NCBI GenBank assembly: GCA_036268615.1
Contig: DATATV010000068.1
Coordinates: 167,544 to 231,543 of the forward strand
Length of the DNA: 64,000 bases
Direction of reading: 5' to 3'
Source of the DNA: DATATV01 sp036268615
GTDB lineage: Bacteria > Actinomycetota > Actinomycetes > Mycobacteriales > Pseudonocardiaceae
Shown: piece after piece, positions 8,332 to 16,760 of the stretch
Layout of the letters: the number at the start of each line of letters is the position of its first letter
Numbering within the stretch: position 1 is the stretch's first letter
Program-made: the position numbers and the translations under genes
The notes under the pieces: model-generated
Seen by the model: the letters and a program-made list of their open reading frames with translations, nothing else
Database searches by the model: none
Told to the model about the DNA's origin: nothing

Positions 8332-8997
8332 TCAGTCGAACCGGGTGAACCCGGACTCGCGCAGCGTGATGTTCAGCCGGCCCTCCCTCGGCCCGATTGT
8401 CGGATCGCCGGTACCCGGCTGAATGCGTGGCACTCCGTGATACGCCATTCGGGACGGGCCGCCGAAGACGAACAGATCGCCCGACTCCAGTTCCACGTCC
8501 GCCCACGGCCGATTCCGGTTCTTCGTGTTGCCGAACCGGAAAAGACAGGTGTCGCCGATACTGAACGAGACGACCGGAGCGCGGCTGCGTTCCTCTTTGT
8601 CCACATGAAGTCCCATCCGCGCGGCCGAATCGTAGAAATTGATCAGCGCGATATCCGGATGGTAGGCGGCCCCGGCCGCCGGGTCGGCGTAGGCGTCGGC
8701 GACCGCCCGCCGGCCCAGCTCGGCCAGCCACTCCGGGAAGGGCTTCACCGGCTCGCCGTCCCCGTCGTCCACCGTGCGCGAGTACCGGTAGGGGCGCCAG
8801 TGCCAGCCAAGACACACCGTGCGCACCGACATCACCCCACCGGTGGGCAGTCGGGCCGCGCGCAGCCCGGCCGGTGGCCGGGCCCACTCCCGGCAGGCCG
8901 CGACGAGCTCGCGCTGCACCGGTTCGGCCAGCCAGTCGGGCAGGTGCACGGCCCCTGGCGCGACCTCCGCCCTTGGTCGGGGAAGCAATCCACTCAC
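8332..8997 (-). CDS. alkB: AlkB-like 2-oxoglutarate/Fe(II) dioxygenase
   Basis: Oxidative dealkylation repair enzyme for 1-methyladenine and 3-methylcytosine type damage. 221 aa with the full iron and 2-oxoglutarate set: HxD in LHVDKEE, distal His in YHGVPRI, and the RxNxTxR-type motif RLNITLR near the C terminus, plus the substrate-binding stretch IALINFYDSAARMGLH. GTG 8997 start. Reads in the same direction as the downstream XRE gene, 110 nt away. Family call is secure; AlkB itself rather than a tRNA-acting homologue is inference. Confidence 0.92.
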   Translation of the reverse strand: MSGLLPRPRAEVAPGAVHLPDWLAEPVQRELVAACREWARPPAGLRAARLPTGGVMSVRTVCLGWHWRPYRYSRTVDDGDGEPVKPFPEWLAELGRRAVADAYADPAAGAAYHPDIALINFYDSAARMGLHVDKEERSRAPVVSFSIGDTCLFRFGNTKNRNRPWADVELESGDLFVFGGPSRMAYHGVPRIQPGTGDPTIGPREGRLNITLRESGFTRFD

Positions 8998-9102
8998 CCG
9001 GTAATTGTGCAGTCCCGGTGTGTCACCCGGCCGTGTTTAACGGCTCAATCAAGATCGGCGAGTGACGGGGCCGCGCCGACTCGCATACGGTAAGAAGCAG
9101 CC

Positions 9103-9891
9103 ATGGCCGACCTCGCACAGTTGCTGCGGGCAGTGGCCGACGGAGAACCGCCGGCCACGGACGCAGAGCTCATCGTGCTGACGCCGCCCGACGAACGGTC
9201 GGTCGGCGTGCTGGCCTTCCCCGGATTCACCGTGGTGTCCGCCGACTTGGCCCCGGAGTCGGTGCACGCGCTGGTGCCGGCGGGTGACCCGGCCGCGCCG
9301 GTGAACCCGATGTTCCTGGCCGTGCTGGAGGGCCGGACCGGCCGCCGGGTGGACAATCTGGACATCGTGCTGTGCGCGCGGGGGACCGGCCGCCGGTTCG
9401 GACTGGACCTCAACGAGCTGACCGCGGCCGATCCGGAGGCCAACCACCCTCGGGTGCTGCGCACGCTGGCCCACCGCTCCGAGGTGCGCGCGTGGACCTG
9501 TCCCGGTGGCCTGCTCGTGCTCGGTCGCGGGGTGGCCGGCCGGTGGGAGGTCACCGTCGAGGTCGACCGCCGGCTGCGTGGCTTCGGCCTTGGCCGGGGC
9601 CTGCTCACCGCGGCGCTGGGCTTCGTGCCGCACGACGACCTGGTGTGGGCGCAGGTCGCGCCGGGCAATGCTCCCTCGGTGCGGGCCGCGCTGGGCGCGG
9701 GCTACCGCCCGGTCGGCTCCGAGGTGCTGCTGTTCCCGCCGGCCGAGCTGTCCGGCTCGGATGGCTCGAACGGTTCGGATGGCTCGAATGGTTCGGTCGG
9801 TGGCACGGCGAACGGCCACCGCTTCGACTGGTTCGCCGAGGAGGCACCGGCCGTCGACGAGGCCGGGGACCGGGCCGATTTCGCCGAGTGA
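9103..9891 (+). CDS. GNAT-like acetyltransferase with Gly/Ser-rich linker
   Basis: 262-aa protein starting MADLAQLLRAVADGEPP. The central part (about 140-215) has a GNAT core: WEVTVEVDRRLRGFGLGRGLLTAALG fits the beta4-CoA loop-alpha3 element, followed by VWAQVAPGNAPSVRAALGAGYRPVGSEV. A Ser/Gly/Asp/Asn linker near residues 218-233 is made by five 9-bp repeats. ATG 9103 follows a GAAGCAG stretch. Substrate unknown; actinobacterial conserved family. Confidence 0.72.
   Translation: MADLAQLLRAVADGEPPATDAELIVLTPPDERSVGVLAFPGFTVVSADLAPESVHALVPAGDPAAPVNPMFLAVLEGRTGRRVDNLDIVLCARGTGRRFGLDLNELTAADPEANHPRVLRTLAHRSEVRAWTCPGGLLVLGRGVAGRWEVTVEVDRRLRGFGLGRGLLTAALGFVPHDDLVWAQVAPGNAPSVRAALGAGYRPVGSEVLLFPPAELSGSDGSNGSDGSNGSVGGTANGHRFDWFAEEAPAVDEAGDRADFAE
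9754..9798 (+). repeat. five tandem 9-bp units inside GNAT-like gene
   Basis: Units of form GGYTCGRAY run at 9754-9762, 9763-9771, 9772-9780, 9781-9789 and 9790-9798, and translate as a G-S-D / G-S-N alternating linker. Copy number could change without frameshift. Confidence 0.85.
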
Positions 9892-10040
9892 CATCAGGTT
9901 CGCGGTACGTAACACTTTAGATGAGCGGTGAAGTATCCCCTGATCGTAGGTTGACCCAGCGTGCACAGGGTGTCACGCTCCCTCACGTCATTTTCACTCG
10001 CCCGGGTGTCGGGGTCGGGCGTCAATTCTGGAGGGCCCCT

Positions 10041-11378
10041 GTGCGTGCACACACCCGTCGCAGATCGTTGGCGGCGTTTGCCGGGCTGGCAGTGGCGGCA
10101 TCGACCGCGCTGACCGGACTGGCCGCGACCACGGCCGTCGCTGCCAGCGGCGTGATGACTCCCGCGATCGGCAGCAACCCGCAGTACGTCGTCGCCGGCA
10201 AGGTGACGTCCGACCCGAAGGCCACCACCTTCAGCTGCCAGACCACCACCCCGGCCGGTTGCTACGGCCCGGCCCAGATTCGGGCCGCCTACGGGGTCGA
10301 CAAGCTCGCCGCCAGCACCAAGGTGACCGGCGCAGGCCGCACCATCGTGATCGTCGACGCGTTCCAGAGCCCGACGATCACCAGCGACCTGGCGACCTTC
10401 GACACGCTCTTCGGCCTGAACGCGCCGAAGTTCAACATCATCGCGCCGGACGGGCTGACCCCGTTCGACCAGAGCAGCGCCGACCAGACGAGCTGGGCCG
10501 GCGAGATCTCGCTGGACGTCGAGTACGCGCACTCGATCGCCCCGGGCGCCACCATCGACCTGGTGCTGGCCAAGAGCGACAACGACGCGGACATCTACTC
10601 CGCGCAGAAGTACGCGATCTCGCACAACCTGGGTGACGTGCTCTCACAGAGCTTCGGCGAGGCCGAGCAGTGCATGGACCCGACCATCCAGAAGGAGACC
10701 CACACGCTGTTCGCGGAGGCGGCCCTCAAGGGCATCACCGTGTTCGCCTCGTCCGCGGACGACGGCGCGGCCCTGCCGACGTGTGACAACACCTCGTTCT
10801 TCAAGGCGGTCAGCACCCCGGCGTCCGACCCGCTGGTCACCGGTGTCGGTGGCACGCTGCTGGACGCCGACGGCACGACCGGTGCCTACCACAGTGAGAC
10901 CACCTGGAACGAGCCGGACTTCAACGCCGCCGGCGGCGGTGGCGTGAGCACCCTGTACAAGACGCCGATCTACCAGGCCGGCCTCGGCCTGAAGATGCGT
11001 GGCGTGCCGGACGTGTCCTACAACGCCGGTATCGACACCGGCGTGCTCGCCGTCTGGAGCACCTCCGGGCAGGGCGCCGACCTGGTGTTCCGCTTCGGTG
11101 GTACCAGTGCCGGTTCGCCGCAGTGGGCCGGTCTGATCGCGTTGGCCGACCAGCTCGGCGGTCACCGGCTCAGCACCATCAACCCGGAGCTCTACCTGTT
11201 CGCACACGGGTTCCTGTACGGGCAGCTGTACCACGATGTCACCACCGGGGACAACACGTTCCACGGCGCCGACATCACCATCCCGGGCTTCGCCGCGAAG
11301 CCGGGCTACGACGAGGCGACGGGCATCGGCACGCCGAAGGCGAACACGCTGATCCCGCTGCTGGCCGGCAGGCTCTGA
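10041..11378 (+). CDS. secreted S53 (sedolisin) family serine protease
   Basis: 445-aa exported peptidase. A Sec signal peptide (RRRSLAAFAGLAVAAS, cleavage near ATTAVAAS) leads into a sedolisin domain with the catalytic Glu and Asp in GEISLDVE (about E155, D159), an oxyanion-region Asp in SSADDGA (about 240) and the nucleophile in GGTSAGSPQWAG (about S356). The length leaves no room for the large pro-kumamolisin domain of classic family members. GTG 10041 with TGGAGGG at 10028-10034 is chosen; the frame is open further upstream to 9921 without a signal-like start. Acid-active protease is expected from the family. A second such protease lies at 27273. Confidence 0.88.
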   Translation: MRAHTRRRSLAAFAGLAVAASTALTGLAATTAVAASGVMTPAIGSNPQYVVAGKVTSDPKATTFSCQTTTPAGCYGPAQIRAAYGVDKLAASTKVTGAGRTIVIVDAFQSPTITSDLATFDTLFGLNAPKFNIIAPDGLTPFDQSSADQTSWAGEISLDVEYAHSIAPGATIDLVLAKSDNDADIYSAQKYAISHNLGDVLSQSFGEAEQCMDPTIQKETHTLFAEAALKGITVFASSADDGAALPTCDNTSFFKAVSTPASDPLVTGVGGTLLDADGTTGAYHSETTWNEPDFNAAGGGGVSTLYKTPIYQAGLGLKMRGVPDVSYNAGIDTGVLAVWSTSGQGADLVFRFGGTSAGSPQWAGLIALADQLGGHRLSTINPELYLFAHGFLYGQLYHDVTTGDNTFHGADITIPGFAAKPGYDEATGIGTPKANTLIPLLAGRL

Positions 11379-11414
11379 CCGGTCGGATGTCCTGACCGTC
11401 CGGAGTGGACGATT

Positions 11415-11447
11415 GGTGGGGTGGTCGCGACCAGCGGCCACCCCACC
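11415..11447. terminator. bidirectional terminator between convergent genes
   Basis: GGTGGGGTGG at 11415-11424 pairs perfectly with CCACCCCACC at 11438-11447 across a 13-nt loop, followed by TTTT at 11451-11454. It sits between the S53 protease and the leftward EAL gene and can serve both. Confidence 0.8.
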
Positions 11448-11473
11448 GCCGTTTTCCTTGCAGTTCAGGGAAA

Positions 11474-13195
11474 CTAGCTGGCAGCGGACGCGGTGGGTCG
11501 GGCCGGCCGTTGCCGGGACGCGTTGCCCCGGCGCAGCACGTCCACCCGGTGATGGCCGGGGCGGCCGACCACCCAGCTGACGCCCTGGATAGCCTTGGCC
11601 TGCTGCTTGAGTGGCGCAAGCAGCCGGGACACCTCGGCGAAACTGTTGGCGGCACGGGGATCGGTGCACACCAGGGTGGCCAGCGAGAGCGTGATCGGCC
11701 GGTTGTCCATCGCCCACGGCTGGTCGATCAGGTAGCCGCCGACCGTCATCAGCTCGTCCAGGCCGGTGACGAACAGGAAGTCGTCGCCACCGATGTGCCC
11801 GACGTGCACGCCCGGCAGTTTCGCCCTGGCCTGCGCGAGATGGTGGCCGATCCGCCGAATGACCTCGTCGCCCGCGGCGAAGCCGAAGCCGTCGTTGATC
11901 GCCTTGAACGAGTCGATGTCCACCCAGCTGACCGCGAACATCTCGCCGTCCTGGATGCGCCTGCTCACGTCCCGGCCGATCGAGTCGCTGCCGGGCAGCC
12001 GGGTCAGCGGGTTGAGCGCGGCCGCCTGCTCCACCTTGGTGTCGGCCACCGCGCGGATCAGGTCCATCGTGCCCACCACGCCCAGGCACCGGTGCGCGGC
12101 GTCGATCACCACCACGTCGTCGTTGGTGCGCTCGCGTTCGGTGCTGCCCAGCAGGTCGAGCAGATCGAGGATGGACGCGCCGACGGGCACCACCCGGGGC
12201 TTGTCGGCCAGCCGCGCGGCGCTCCGGTTGGCGTGCAGGGCGTGGCCGTAGGGGCCGGTCACCGAGAGCAGGAACCGGTTGCGGTCCACCGTCCAGATCG
12301 GCCGCTCGCTGTCGTCCAGCAGCACCACGCTGTTCACCGTCTCCTGGGTGGCGAACACCGTGCGCACCTCGTCGGCGGTGGCGTTCACCGGCAGCGCGGT
12401 GGCCGGGTGCATCAGGTCGGTGACCCGGGGGCCGCTGCTCGTGCCCGGCAGGGTGACCGGCGCGGTCGAGGCCGTCTCCTCGTTCGCGGTCCTGATCGAG
12501 ACGTGCATCGCCGGCCGCCGGCTGGCCGGCTGCAACAGGTTGCCCTGGGCCAGTTTGATGCCCAGCTTGTGCAGTTCGGCGAGCTGTTCCTCGGTCTCCA
12601 CACCCTCGGCGACCAGTTGGGTGTCGTTCTCCTCGCACAGGTAGGCCAGCGCTCGCAGGGTCGCCCGGCTGCCCTGGTCGACAGTCACCCCGGCGATCAC
12701 CGAACGGTCCACTTTGATCATGTCGATGGCCGGCGTGCCCAGCAGGTTGAGCGGTGGGTCGCCGTCGCCGACCCCGTCCACCGCGACCCGGATACCGACC
12801 TCGCGCAGCAGGCCGACCCCACGGTCGAAGGCGCTGCGCCGGATCGAGGAGAACGGCGGGGTCAGTTCGATGACCAGTTCGCTGGGCCGCCGGCCGGTGG
12901 CCCGCAGCGCCTCCAGCACCGGCCCGAGTGCGACCTGGGCCCGGCCGATGGACACCGCGAGCAGGTTCACGTGCAGTGGAACGAGCACGCTGTAGTCGGC
13001 GGCGCGTCTGATCGCGAGTGCGGCCAAGCCGAAATCGGTCGGGGTGAGCTGGCCGGTGTCCGCCGCTTCGCGCAGCAGATCCGTCACACCCCCGACCGTG
13101 GGTCGGGCCAGTGCCTCCACCGCTACGACGCCGCCAGTATGCAGATTGAACAGCGGCTGGAAGGCGAAGTGCACGTCATCCAACAACGCGGGCAC
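11474..13195 (-). CDS. EAL-CBS-GGDEF protein (c-di-GMP signalling)
   Basis: 573-aa cytoplasmic protein with the domains in the order EAL (about 1-240), paired CBS (about 265-385), GGDEF (about 395-560). EAL keeps VEALARP, HVNLLAV, MIKVDRS and AEGVETEEQ, but the DDFGTG loop that holds metal-binding Asp residues reads VDGVGDG and ELTE reads ELTP, so phosphodiesterase activity is doubtful. The GGDEF part has VDIDSFKAINDGFGFAAGD and the signature GGDDF, a one-step change from GGDEF/GGEEF. CBS domains bind adenine nucleotides and could tune it. GTG/ATG choice is settled by MPALLDDVHFAFQPLFN being a normal EAL opening. Confidence 0.88.
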   Translation of the reverse strand: MPALLDDVHFAFQPLFNLHTGGVVAVEALARPTVGGVTDLLREAADTGQLTPTDFGLAALAIRRAADYSVLVPLHVNLLAVSIGRAQVALGPVLEALRATGRRPSELVIELTPPFSSIRRSAFDRGVGLLREVGIRVAVDGVGDGDPPLNLLGTPAIDMIKVDRSVIAGVTVDQGSRATLRALAYLCEENDTQLVAEGVETEEQLAELHKLGIKLAQGNLLQPASRRPAMHVSIRTANEETASTAPVTLPGTSSGPRVTDLMHPATALPVNATADEVRTVFATQETVNSVVLLDDSERPIWTVDRNRFLLSVTGPYGHALHANRSAARLADKPRVVPVGASILDLLDLLGSTERERTNDDVVVIDAAHRCLGVVGTMDLIRAVADTKVEQAAALNPLTRLPGSDSIGRDVSRRIQDGEMFAVSWVDIDSFKAINDGFGFAAGDEVIRRIGHHLAQARAKLPGVHVGHIGGDDFLFVTGLDELMTVGGYLIDQPWAMDNRPITLSLATLVCTDPRAANSFAEVSRLLAPLKQQAKAIQGVSWVVGRPGHHRVDVLRRGNASRQRPARPTASAAS

Positions 13196-13365
13196 GGATT
13201 CATCCTGCCGGCCGATAGCCGTTACCGGTAGTTACGTTCATCGGCTGTTCATGGCGTACCTTGAGATTCGTCCATGTGAGTGTGTTGGCCGTCTCAGGTG
13301 GATCAAGGTCTACCGCGGGTCGTATCGGGGTGATCACCTTCCGTCGTTCCGCTACCGTCGGCGGA

Positions 13366-14949
13366 ATGAGCCAGACCGGGACAGATCCGCGGCAGGCCCG
13401 CCGTTACGCCGGGCTGTCGGTCGCGCCCGCGTCGATGGACCTGGCCGGGTCGCCGTTCCGCGCCGACCGGGACCGGGTGGCCAGCTCGCCGTTCTTCGCC
13501 CGGCTGGCCGGCGTCACCCAGGTGGTCTCACCGACCGGTTCCGGCCTGCTGCTGCACAACCGGCTGACCCACAGCCTGAAGGTCGCACAGGTGGCCAGGG
13601 GCATCGCCGAGCGGCTGTGTGCCGACCCGGCCAACGCGGCGCTGCTGGACAAGTTCGGCGGCTGCGACCCGGACGTGGTGGAGGCTGCCGCGCTCGCCCA
13701 CGACCTCGGCCACCCGCCGTTCGGCCACCTCGGCGAGGAGGTGCTGGACCGCATCGCCCGGCACCGGTTCGCCCTGCCCGACGGATTCGAGGGCAACGCG
13801 CAGTCCTACCGGATCATCACCACCACCGACACACACGGCCCCGGTGGCCTTGGCCTCGACCTGACCGCCGCGGTCCGCGCGGCCGTGCTGAAGTATCCGT
13901 GGACCAGGCGCGGCGGTCAGCTCGACGACGAGGCGCACCCCAGCCGGATGCGGGTGCCACCCCGGGGCGCCGCCGAGCCCGGTGACCACCCGGGCAGCGG
14001 GTCGGCCAAGTTCTCCGCCTACGTCACCGAGATCGAGGACCTGGTCACCGCGCGGGCCGCGTTCGTCGGCCGGATCGAGCCCTGGCAGCAGACCGTCGAG
14101 GCGTCGGTGATGGACACCGCCGACGACATCGCCTACGCCATCCACGACCTGGAGGACTTCCACCGGGTCGGCGTGCTGCAACACGCGACCGTCGGGGCCG
14201 AACTGGGGGAGTGGCGGACCAGGGCGGTGGAACTGGCCGGCCTGGACGCCCAGACGCTGGCCGCGCAGTCCCGGCTGCCCGGCCGGGCGCTGGAGGCGCT
14301 GCGCCGCAGGCTGCACGCCAAGGACTCGTGGGCGGTGGACGACGACGCGTTCGCCGAGGCGGTGTTCCGGGTCCGCCAGGACCTGGTGGACGGGCTGCTC
14401 GCGGTGCCGTTCGACGGTTCGGTGGCGGCCGAGCAGTCGGTGGCCCGGTTCTCCGCCAACTGGACCGCCCGACTGGTCGAGGGCATGGTGGTCACCGCCG
14501 AGCCGACCACCCGCTCCGGGCACGTGCGGTTGGCCACCCGGCAGTGGCACGAGGTGCAGGTGCTCAAGTTCGTGCACCGCCGGTTCGTCCTGTTGCGCCC
14601 GGAGCTGGCGCTCAACCAGCACGGTCAGGCCCGGCTGCTCACCACGCTGGTGGAGGAACTGGAGCAGTGGCTGGGCGACCGGCGTGAGGCCGACCGGCTG
14701 CCACGCAGGCTGCACGACCTGGTCGAACTGGCCGCCGCCGAGTACGGCAGCATCGCCGGCACCCGGCCGGAGTTGCTCGCCGCGTCCACCGGCGAGCAGC
14801 CGGTGCGCGCCGACGAGGTCCGCAAGCTGGCCCGCGGCCGGGCCGTGCTCGACTTCGTCGCCTCACTCACCGACAACCAGGCCGCCGCCCTGTTGGACGC
14901 CCTGTCCGGCCGGCGGGGCCAACTCTGGACCGACGCGTTCGCCCTCTGA
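13366..14949 (+). CDS. dgt: deoxyguanosinetriphosphate triphosphohydrolase-like protein
   Basis: HD-superfamily dNTPase, 527 aa, hydrolysing dGTP (or other dNTPs) to the nucleoside and tripolyphosphate. Metal ligands are visible: His in HNRLTHSLKVAQ, the HD pair in ALAHDLGHPPFGHLGEE and the distal Asp in DTADDIAYAIHDLEDF. ATG 13366 gives the family-like start; an upstream extension to 13261 has no homologous character. It ends before the hairpin at 14975 and faces a leftward XRE gene. Confidence 0.93.
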   Translation: MSQTGTDPRQARRYAGLSVAPASMDLAGSPFRADRDRVASSPFFARLAGVTQVVSPTGSGLLLHNRLTHSLKVAQVARGIAERLCADPANAALLDKFGGCDPDVVEAAALAHDLGHPPFGHLGEEVLDRIARHRFALPDGFEGNAQSYRIITTTDTHGPGGLGLDLTAAVRAAVLKYPWTRRGGQLDDEAHPSRMRVPPRGAAEPGDHPGSGSAKFSAYVTEIEDLVTARAAFVGRIEPWQQTVEASVMDTADDIAYAIHDLEDFHRVGVLQHATVGAELGEWRTRAVELAGLDAQTLAAQSRLPGRALEALRRRLHAKDSWAVDDDAFAEAVFRVRQDLVDGLLAVPFDGSVAAEQSVARFSANWTARLVEGMVVTAEPTTRSGHVRLATRQWHEVQVLKFVHRRFVLLRPELALNQHGQARLLTTLVEELEQWLGDRREADRLPRRLHDLVELAAAEYGSIAGTRPELLAASTGEQPVRADEVRKLARGRAVLDFVASLTDNQAAALLDALSGRRGQLWTDAFAL

Positions 14950-14974
14950 GTCCGCTTCCTCGGCCCGAAACGAC

Positions 14975-15011
14975 GACGTGAGTGGCGCCGCCGGTGGCCG
15001 CCACTCACGTC
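14975..15011. terminator. bidirectional terminator, GAGTGGC-type hairpin
   Basis: GACGTGAGTGGCG at 14975-14987 pairs perfectly over 13 bp with its complement at 14999-15011 (11-nt loop), between the convergent dgt and XRE genes. The same GAGTGGC/GCCACTC arm recurs in the hairpin at 30457. Confidence 0.82.
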
Positions 15012-15037
15012 CGTAACGCAGGGAGGAACAGAGCGCC

Positions 15038-16150
15038 TCAGCGCAGCCGGTGGTTGAGTACGCCCGGCAGGGGAACCTGACAGGGCAGTTGCACCCCGAC
15101 CCCGCCCGGCAGGCCGCTGGTCCGCACGCCGGGCACGGTGCCGTGCACGGGTTCGGCCGGCGACGGGATGACCGGCTGCGGCCAGTCCCACTCGATGCCG
15201 AAGACGCCCGGACCGACACCCAGGGCGACCGCGTGCACCTCGCCGTTCGCGCTGATCGACAGGTTGCGCCTGCGGGCCAGCCGCACGTCCTCGGCGGGCG
15301 AGCTGAACTGCTGGCAGCGGATCGGCTGGCTGTCGGGGTGGAACTGGATCTCCAGCACGTAGTCACGCACCGGCAGCCGCAGCCGCCGCACGTAGCAGTC
15401 CGCGACCGGCGCGTGGTTGCTCGGCGGGTTGACGATCTCGTATTCCATGATCACGGTCTCGCCGGTCGCCAGCGACCGGTCGAAGAGCAGCTCCGCGACG
15501 ATGGTGTGCGCGTCGTAGTCCACCGCGGTGCGGCCGAGCCGGCAGTTCCGCAGGGTGGTGATCTGCGGTGCCTGGGTCGTGCACGTCTCCCAGTCGTAGA
15601 CGAGCACCCAGCGGTCCACACCGTCCTGTTCGGCGCGTAACACCTGGCTGACCCGGACCGAGTGCAGCTGCCGGCGCACGTTCACCTGGCACCGGTCGTG
15701 CTGGCTGATCCGGGTGAGGTAGCCGTCGAAGGAGGTGTCCACCCTGGTCAGCAGGCTGGGCAGGCTCTCGTTGCTGGTCCACAGCGCGTCCATCGCCAAC
15801 TGGCGGCCGGACCGGCGGCGGCGACCCCTCGGTCGGGGCGGCCCCAGCAGCGCGGTCAGCGCGTTGGGCGGCACCCGGAGCACTGCCTCCAGGTGGCGCA
15901 GCGCGTCCAGCGACTCCGGCCGCTCCGGCCGGCGACGGCCGGACTGCCAGTAGCTCAGGGTCGCCACGCTGATGGTGACACCCCGTAGTTGAAGCCGGTG
16001 TTGAATTCGGTCCAGACTCAGTCCGCTGCCCTTGATGGCGGCACGAAGTGCTTCCGGGAACGGCCCTCCGGCCAAAAGTCTGGCCAGTTCCGGTCGCACG
16101 CTAGATGTTCGGGTCGGACTGAAGTCCGGTCGCCTTGCAGCGATCGTCAT
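15038..16150 (-). CDS. XRE-type regulator with actinobacterial C-terminal domain
   Basis: 370 aa. An N-terminal helix-turn-helix (about residues 30-95: FPEALRAAIKGSGLSLDRIQ, then VTISVATLSYWQSGRRRPER) precedes a ~250-residue domain of unknown function rich in beta-type sequence (RRQLHSVRVSQVLRA, DRWVLVYDWET, GETVIMEYEIVNPPSNH, EIQFHPDSQP). This arrangement is seen in actinomycete regulators without assigned ligand. ATG 16150 has GGGGAG upstream. A possible autoregulatory inverted repeat lies at 16176-16204. Confidence 0.78.
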   Translation of the reverse strand: MTIAARRPDFSPTRTSSVRPELARLLAGGPFPEALRAAIKGSGLSLDRIQHRLQLRGVTISVATLSYWQSGRRRPERPESLDALRHLEAVLRVPPNALTALLGPPRPRGRRRRSGRQLAMDALWTSNESLPSLLTRVDTSFDGYLTRISQHDRCQVNVRRQLHSVRVSQVLRAEQDGVDRWVLVYDWETCTTQAPQITTLRNCRLGRTAVDYDAHTIVAELLFDRSLATGETVIMEYEIVNPPSNHAPVADCYVRRLRLPVRDYVLEIQFHPDSQPIRCQQFSSPAEDVRLARRRNLSISANGEVHAVALGVGPGVFGIEWDWPQPVIPSPAEPVHGTVPGVRTSGLPGGVGVQLPCQVPLPGVLNHRLR

Positions 16151-16175
16151 GGTGACTCCCCGTCTTCATCTCGTC

Positions 16176-16204
16176 ACGCCAGAGGTACCCTAACCGGGTG
16201 GCGT
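16176..16204. promoter_or_regulatory. possible operator of the XRE gene
   Basis: ACGCCA (16176-16181) and TGGCGT (16199-16204) form an inverted repeat 26-54 nt upstream of the XRE start, flanking a leftward -10-like TAGGGT. Arms are short, so this is tentative. Confidence 0.3.
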
Positions 16205-16599
16205 AAATTGTTACACCCCCAATCGGACCCTTTTCACCCTTCGAACGGCGGATACTTCTGGCCGGTCAGCGCGGTTAAGGCTCCGCGCAGCTTCAATTAA
16301 GGTCCCGGGCGTGATCACGGACGGTCGATGTGCCGTTCACCCGGTTGGGTCACGCGGTTCGGAGCCAATTATGCATACGTCCGTTTTCGTCCACCTTCGG
16401 TGCGCCGCCGGCCGAAACCACGCTGAGTAGTCGTCGCGGGGTCGGTCCGACCGGCACCTGGCGGCGGTATCCGTTGATCCGTTCGGTTCGTGGCTCGAAT
16501 CACAGGCGCTTCGACGGCTGGGGTCGCTGTTCCGTTCCATCGGGTTTGACCGGCATGTTCACCGGGTGGTCGCGGGCTGCGGGGGACGGGTTTCAGAGG

Positions 16600-16647
16600 G
16601 GTCGGTTCGCTCGTGGTCCTCCCTTGTCGCTGGCGCGACAGGACCCC
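16600..16647 (-). repeat. dispersed palindromic repeat, inverted copy
   Basis: Read on the minus strand this matches the repeat copies at 53299-53445 with about five mismatches in 48 positions, including the shared core CCAGCGACAAGGGAGG and the GAGCGAAnCGACC end. It contains the small inverted repeat TGTCG/CGACA. Confidence 0.8.
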
Positions 16648-16694
16648 ACGTAGAATCGGGTTGTGGCGATTCGCACGCACTAGGTCGCGAGTGA

Positions 16695-16718
16695 GTCCGC
16701 CGGTCCCGACCGGCGGAC
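16695..16718 (+). promoter_or_regulatory. leader hairpin before ABC-F gene
   Basis: GTCCGCCGGTC (16695-16705) and GACCGGCGGAC (16708-16718) are perfect complements with a 2-nt centre. With TAGAAT at 16651-16656 as -10, the hairpin would lie in the mRNA leader 43 nt before the start codon. Attenuation of ABC-F genes is known in other bacteria; here it is only inferred. Confidence 0.5.
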
Positions 16719-16760
16719 GAGTGCCGCCTGCCCGAGACCGCCACCTTTCGGAGTTTTCCC

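Larger units (their letters stand above)
16151..16760. other. 610-bp intergenic region upstream of ABC-F gene
   Basis: No credible gene. It is less GC-biased than its neighbours near 16200-16400. It holds the XRE promoter on the left, one copy of the dispersed palindromic repeat (16600-16647), a -10-like TAGAAT at 16651-16656 and a hairpin at 16695-16718 before the ABC-F start. Confidence 0.6.

Noticed and set aside
9951..9985. Promoter with TTGACC -35 before the first S53 gene
   Set aside because: No acceptable -10 box at 16-18 nt spacing.
16480..16510. tRNA-like T-arm (GGCTCGAATCAC) in the intergenic region
   Set aside because: No acceptor, D or anticodon stems could be fitted around it.
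16330..16653. 107-codon rightward frame before the ABC-F gene
   Set aside because: Composition unlike neighbouring genes, its end is made of the dispersed repeat, no ribosome site.
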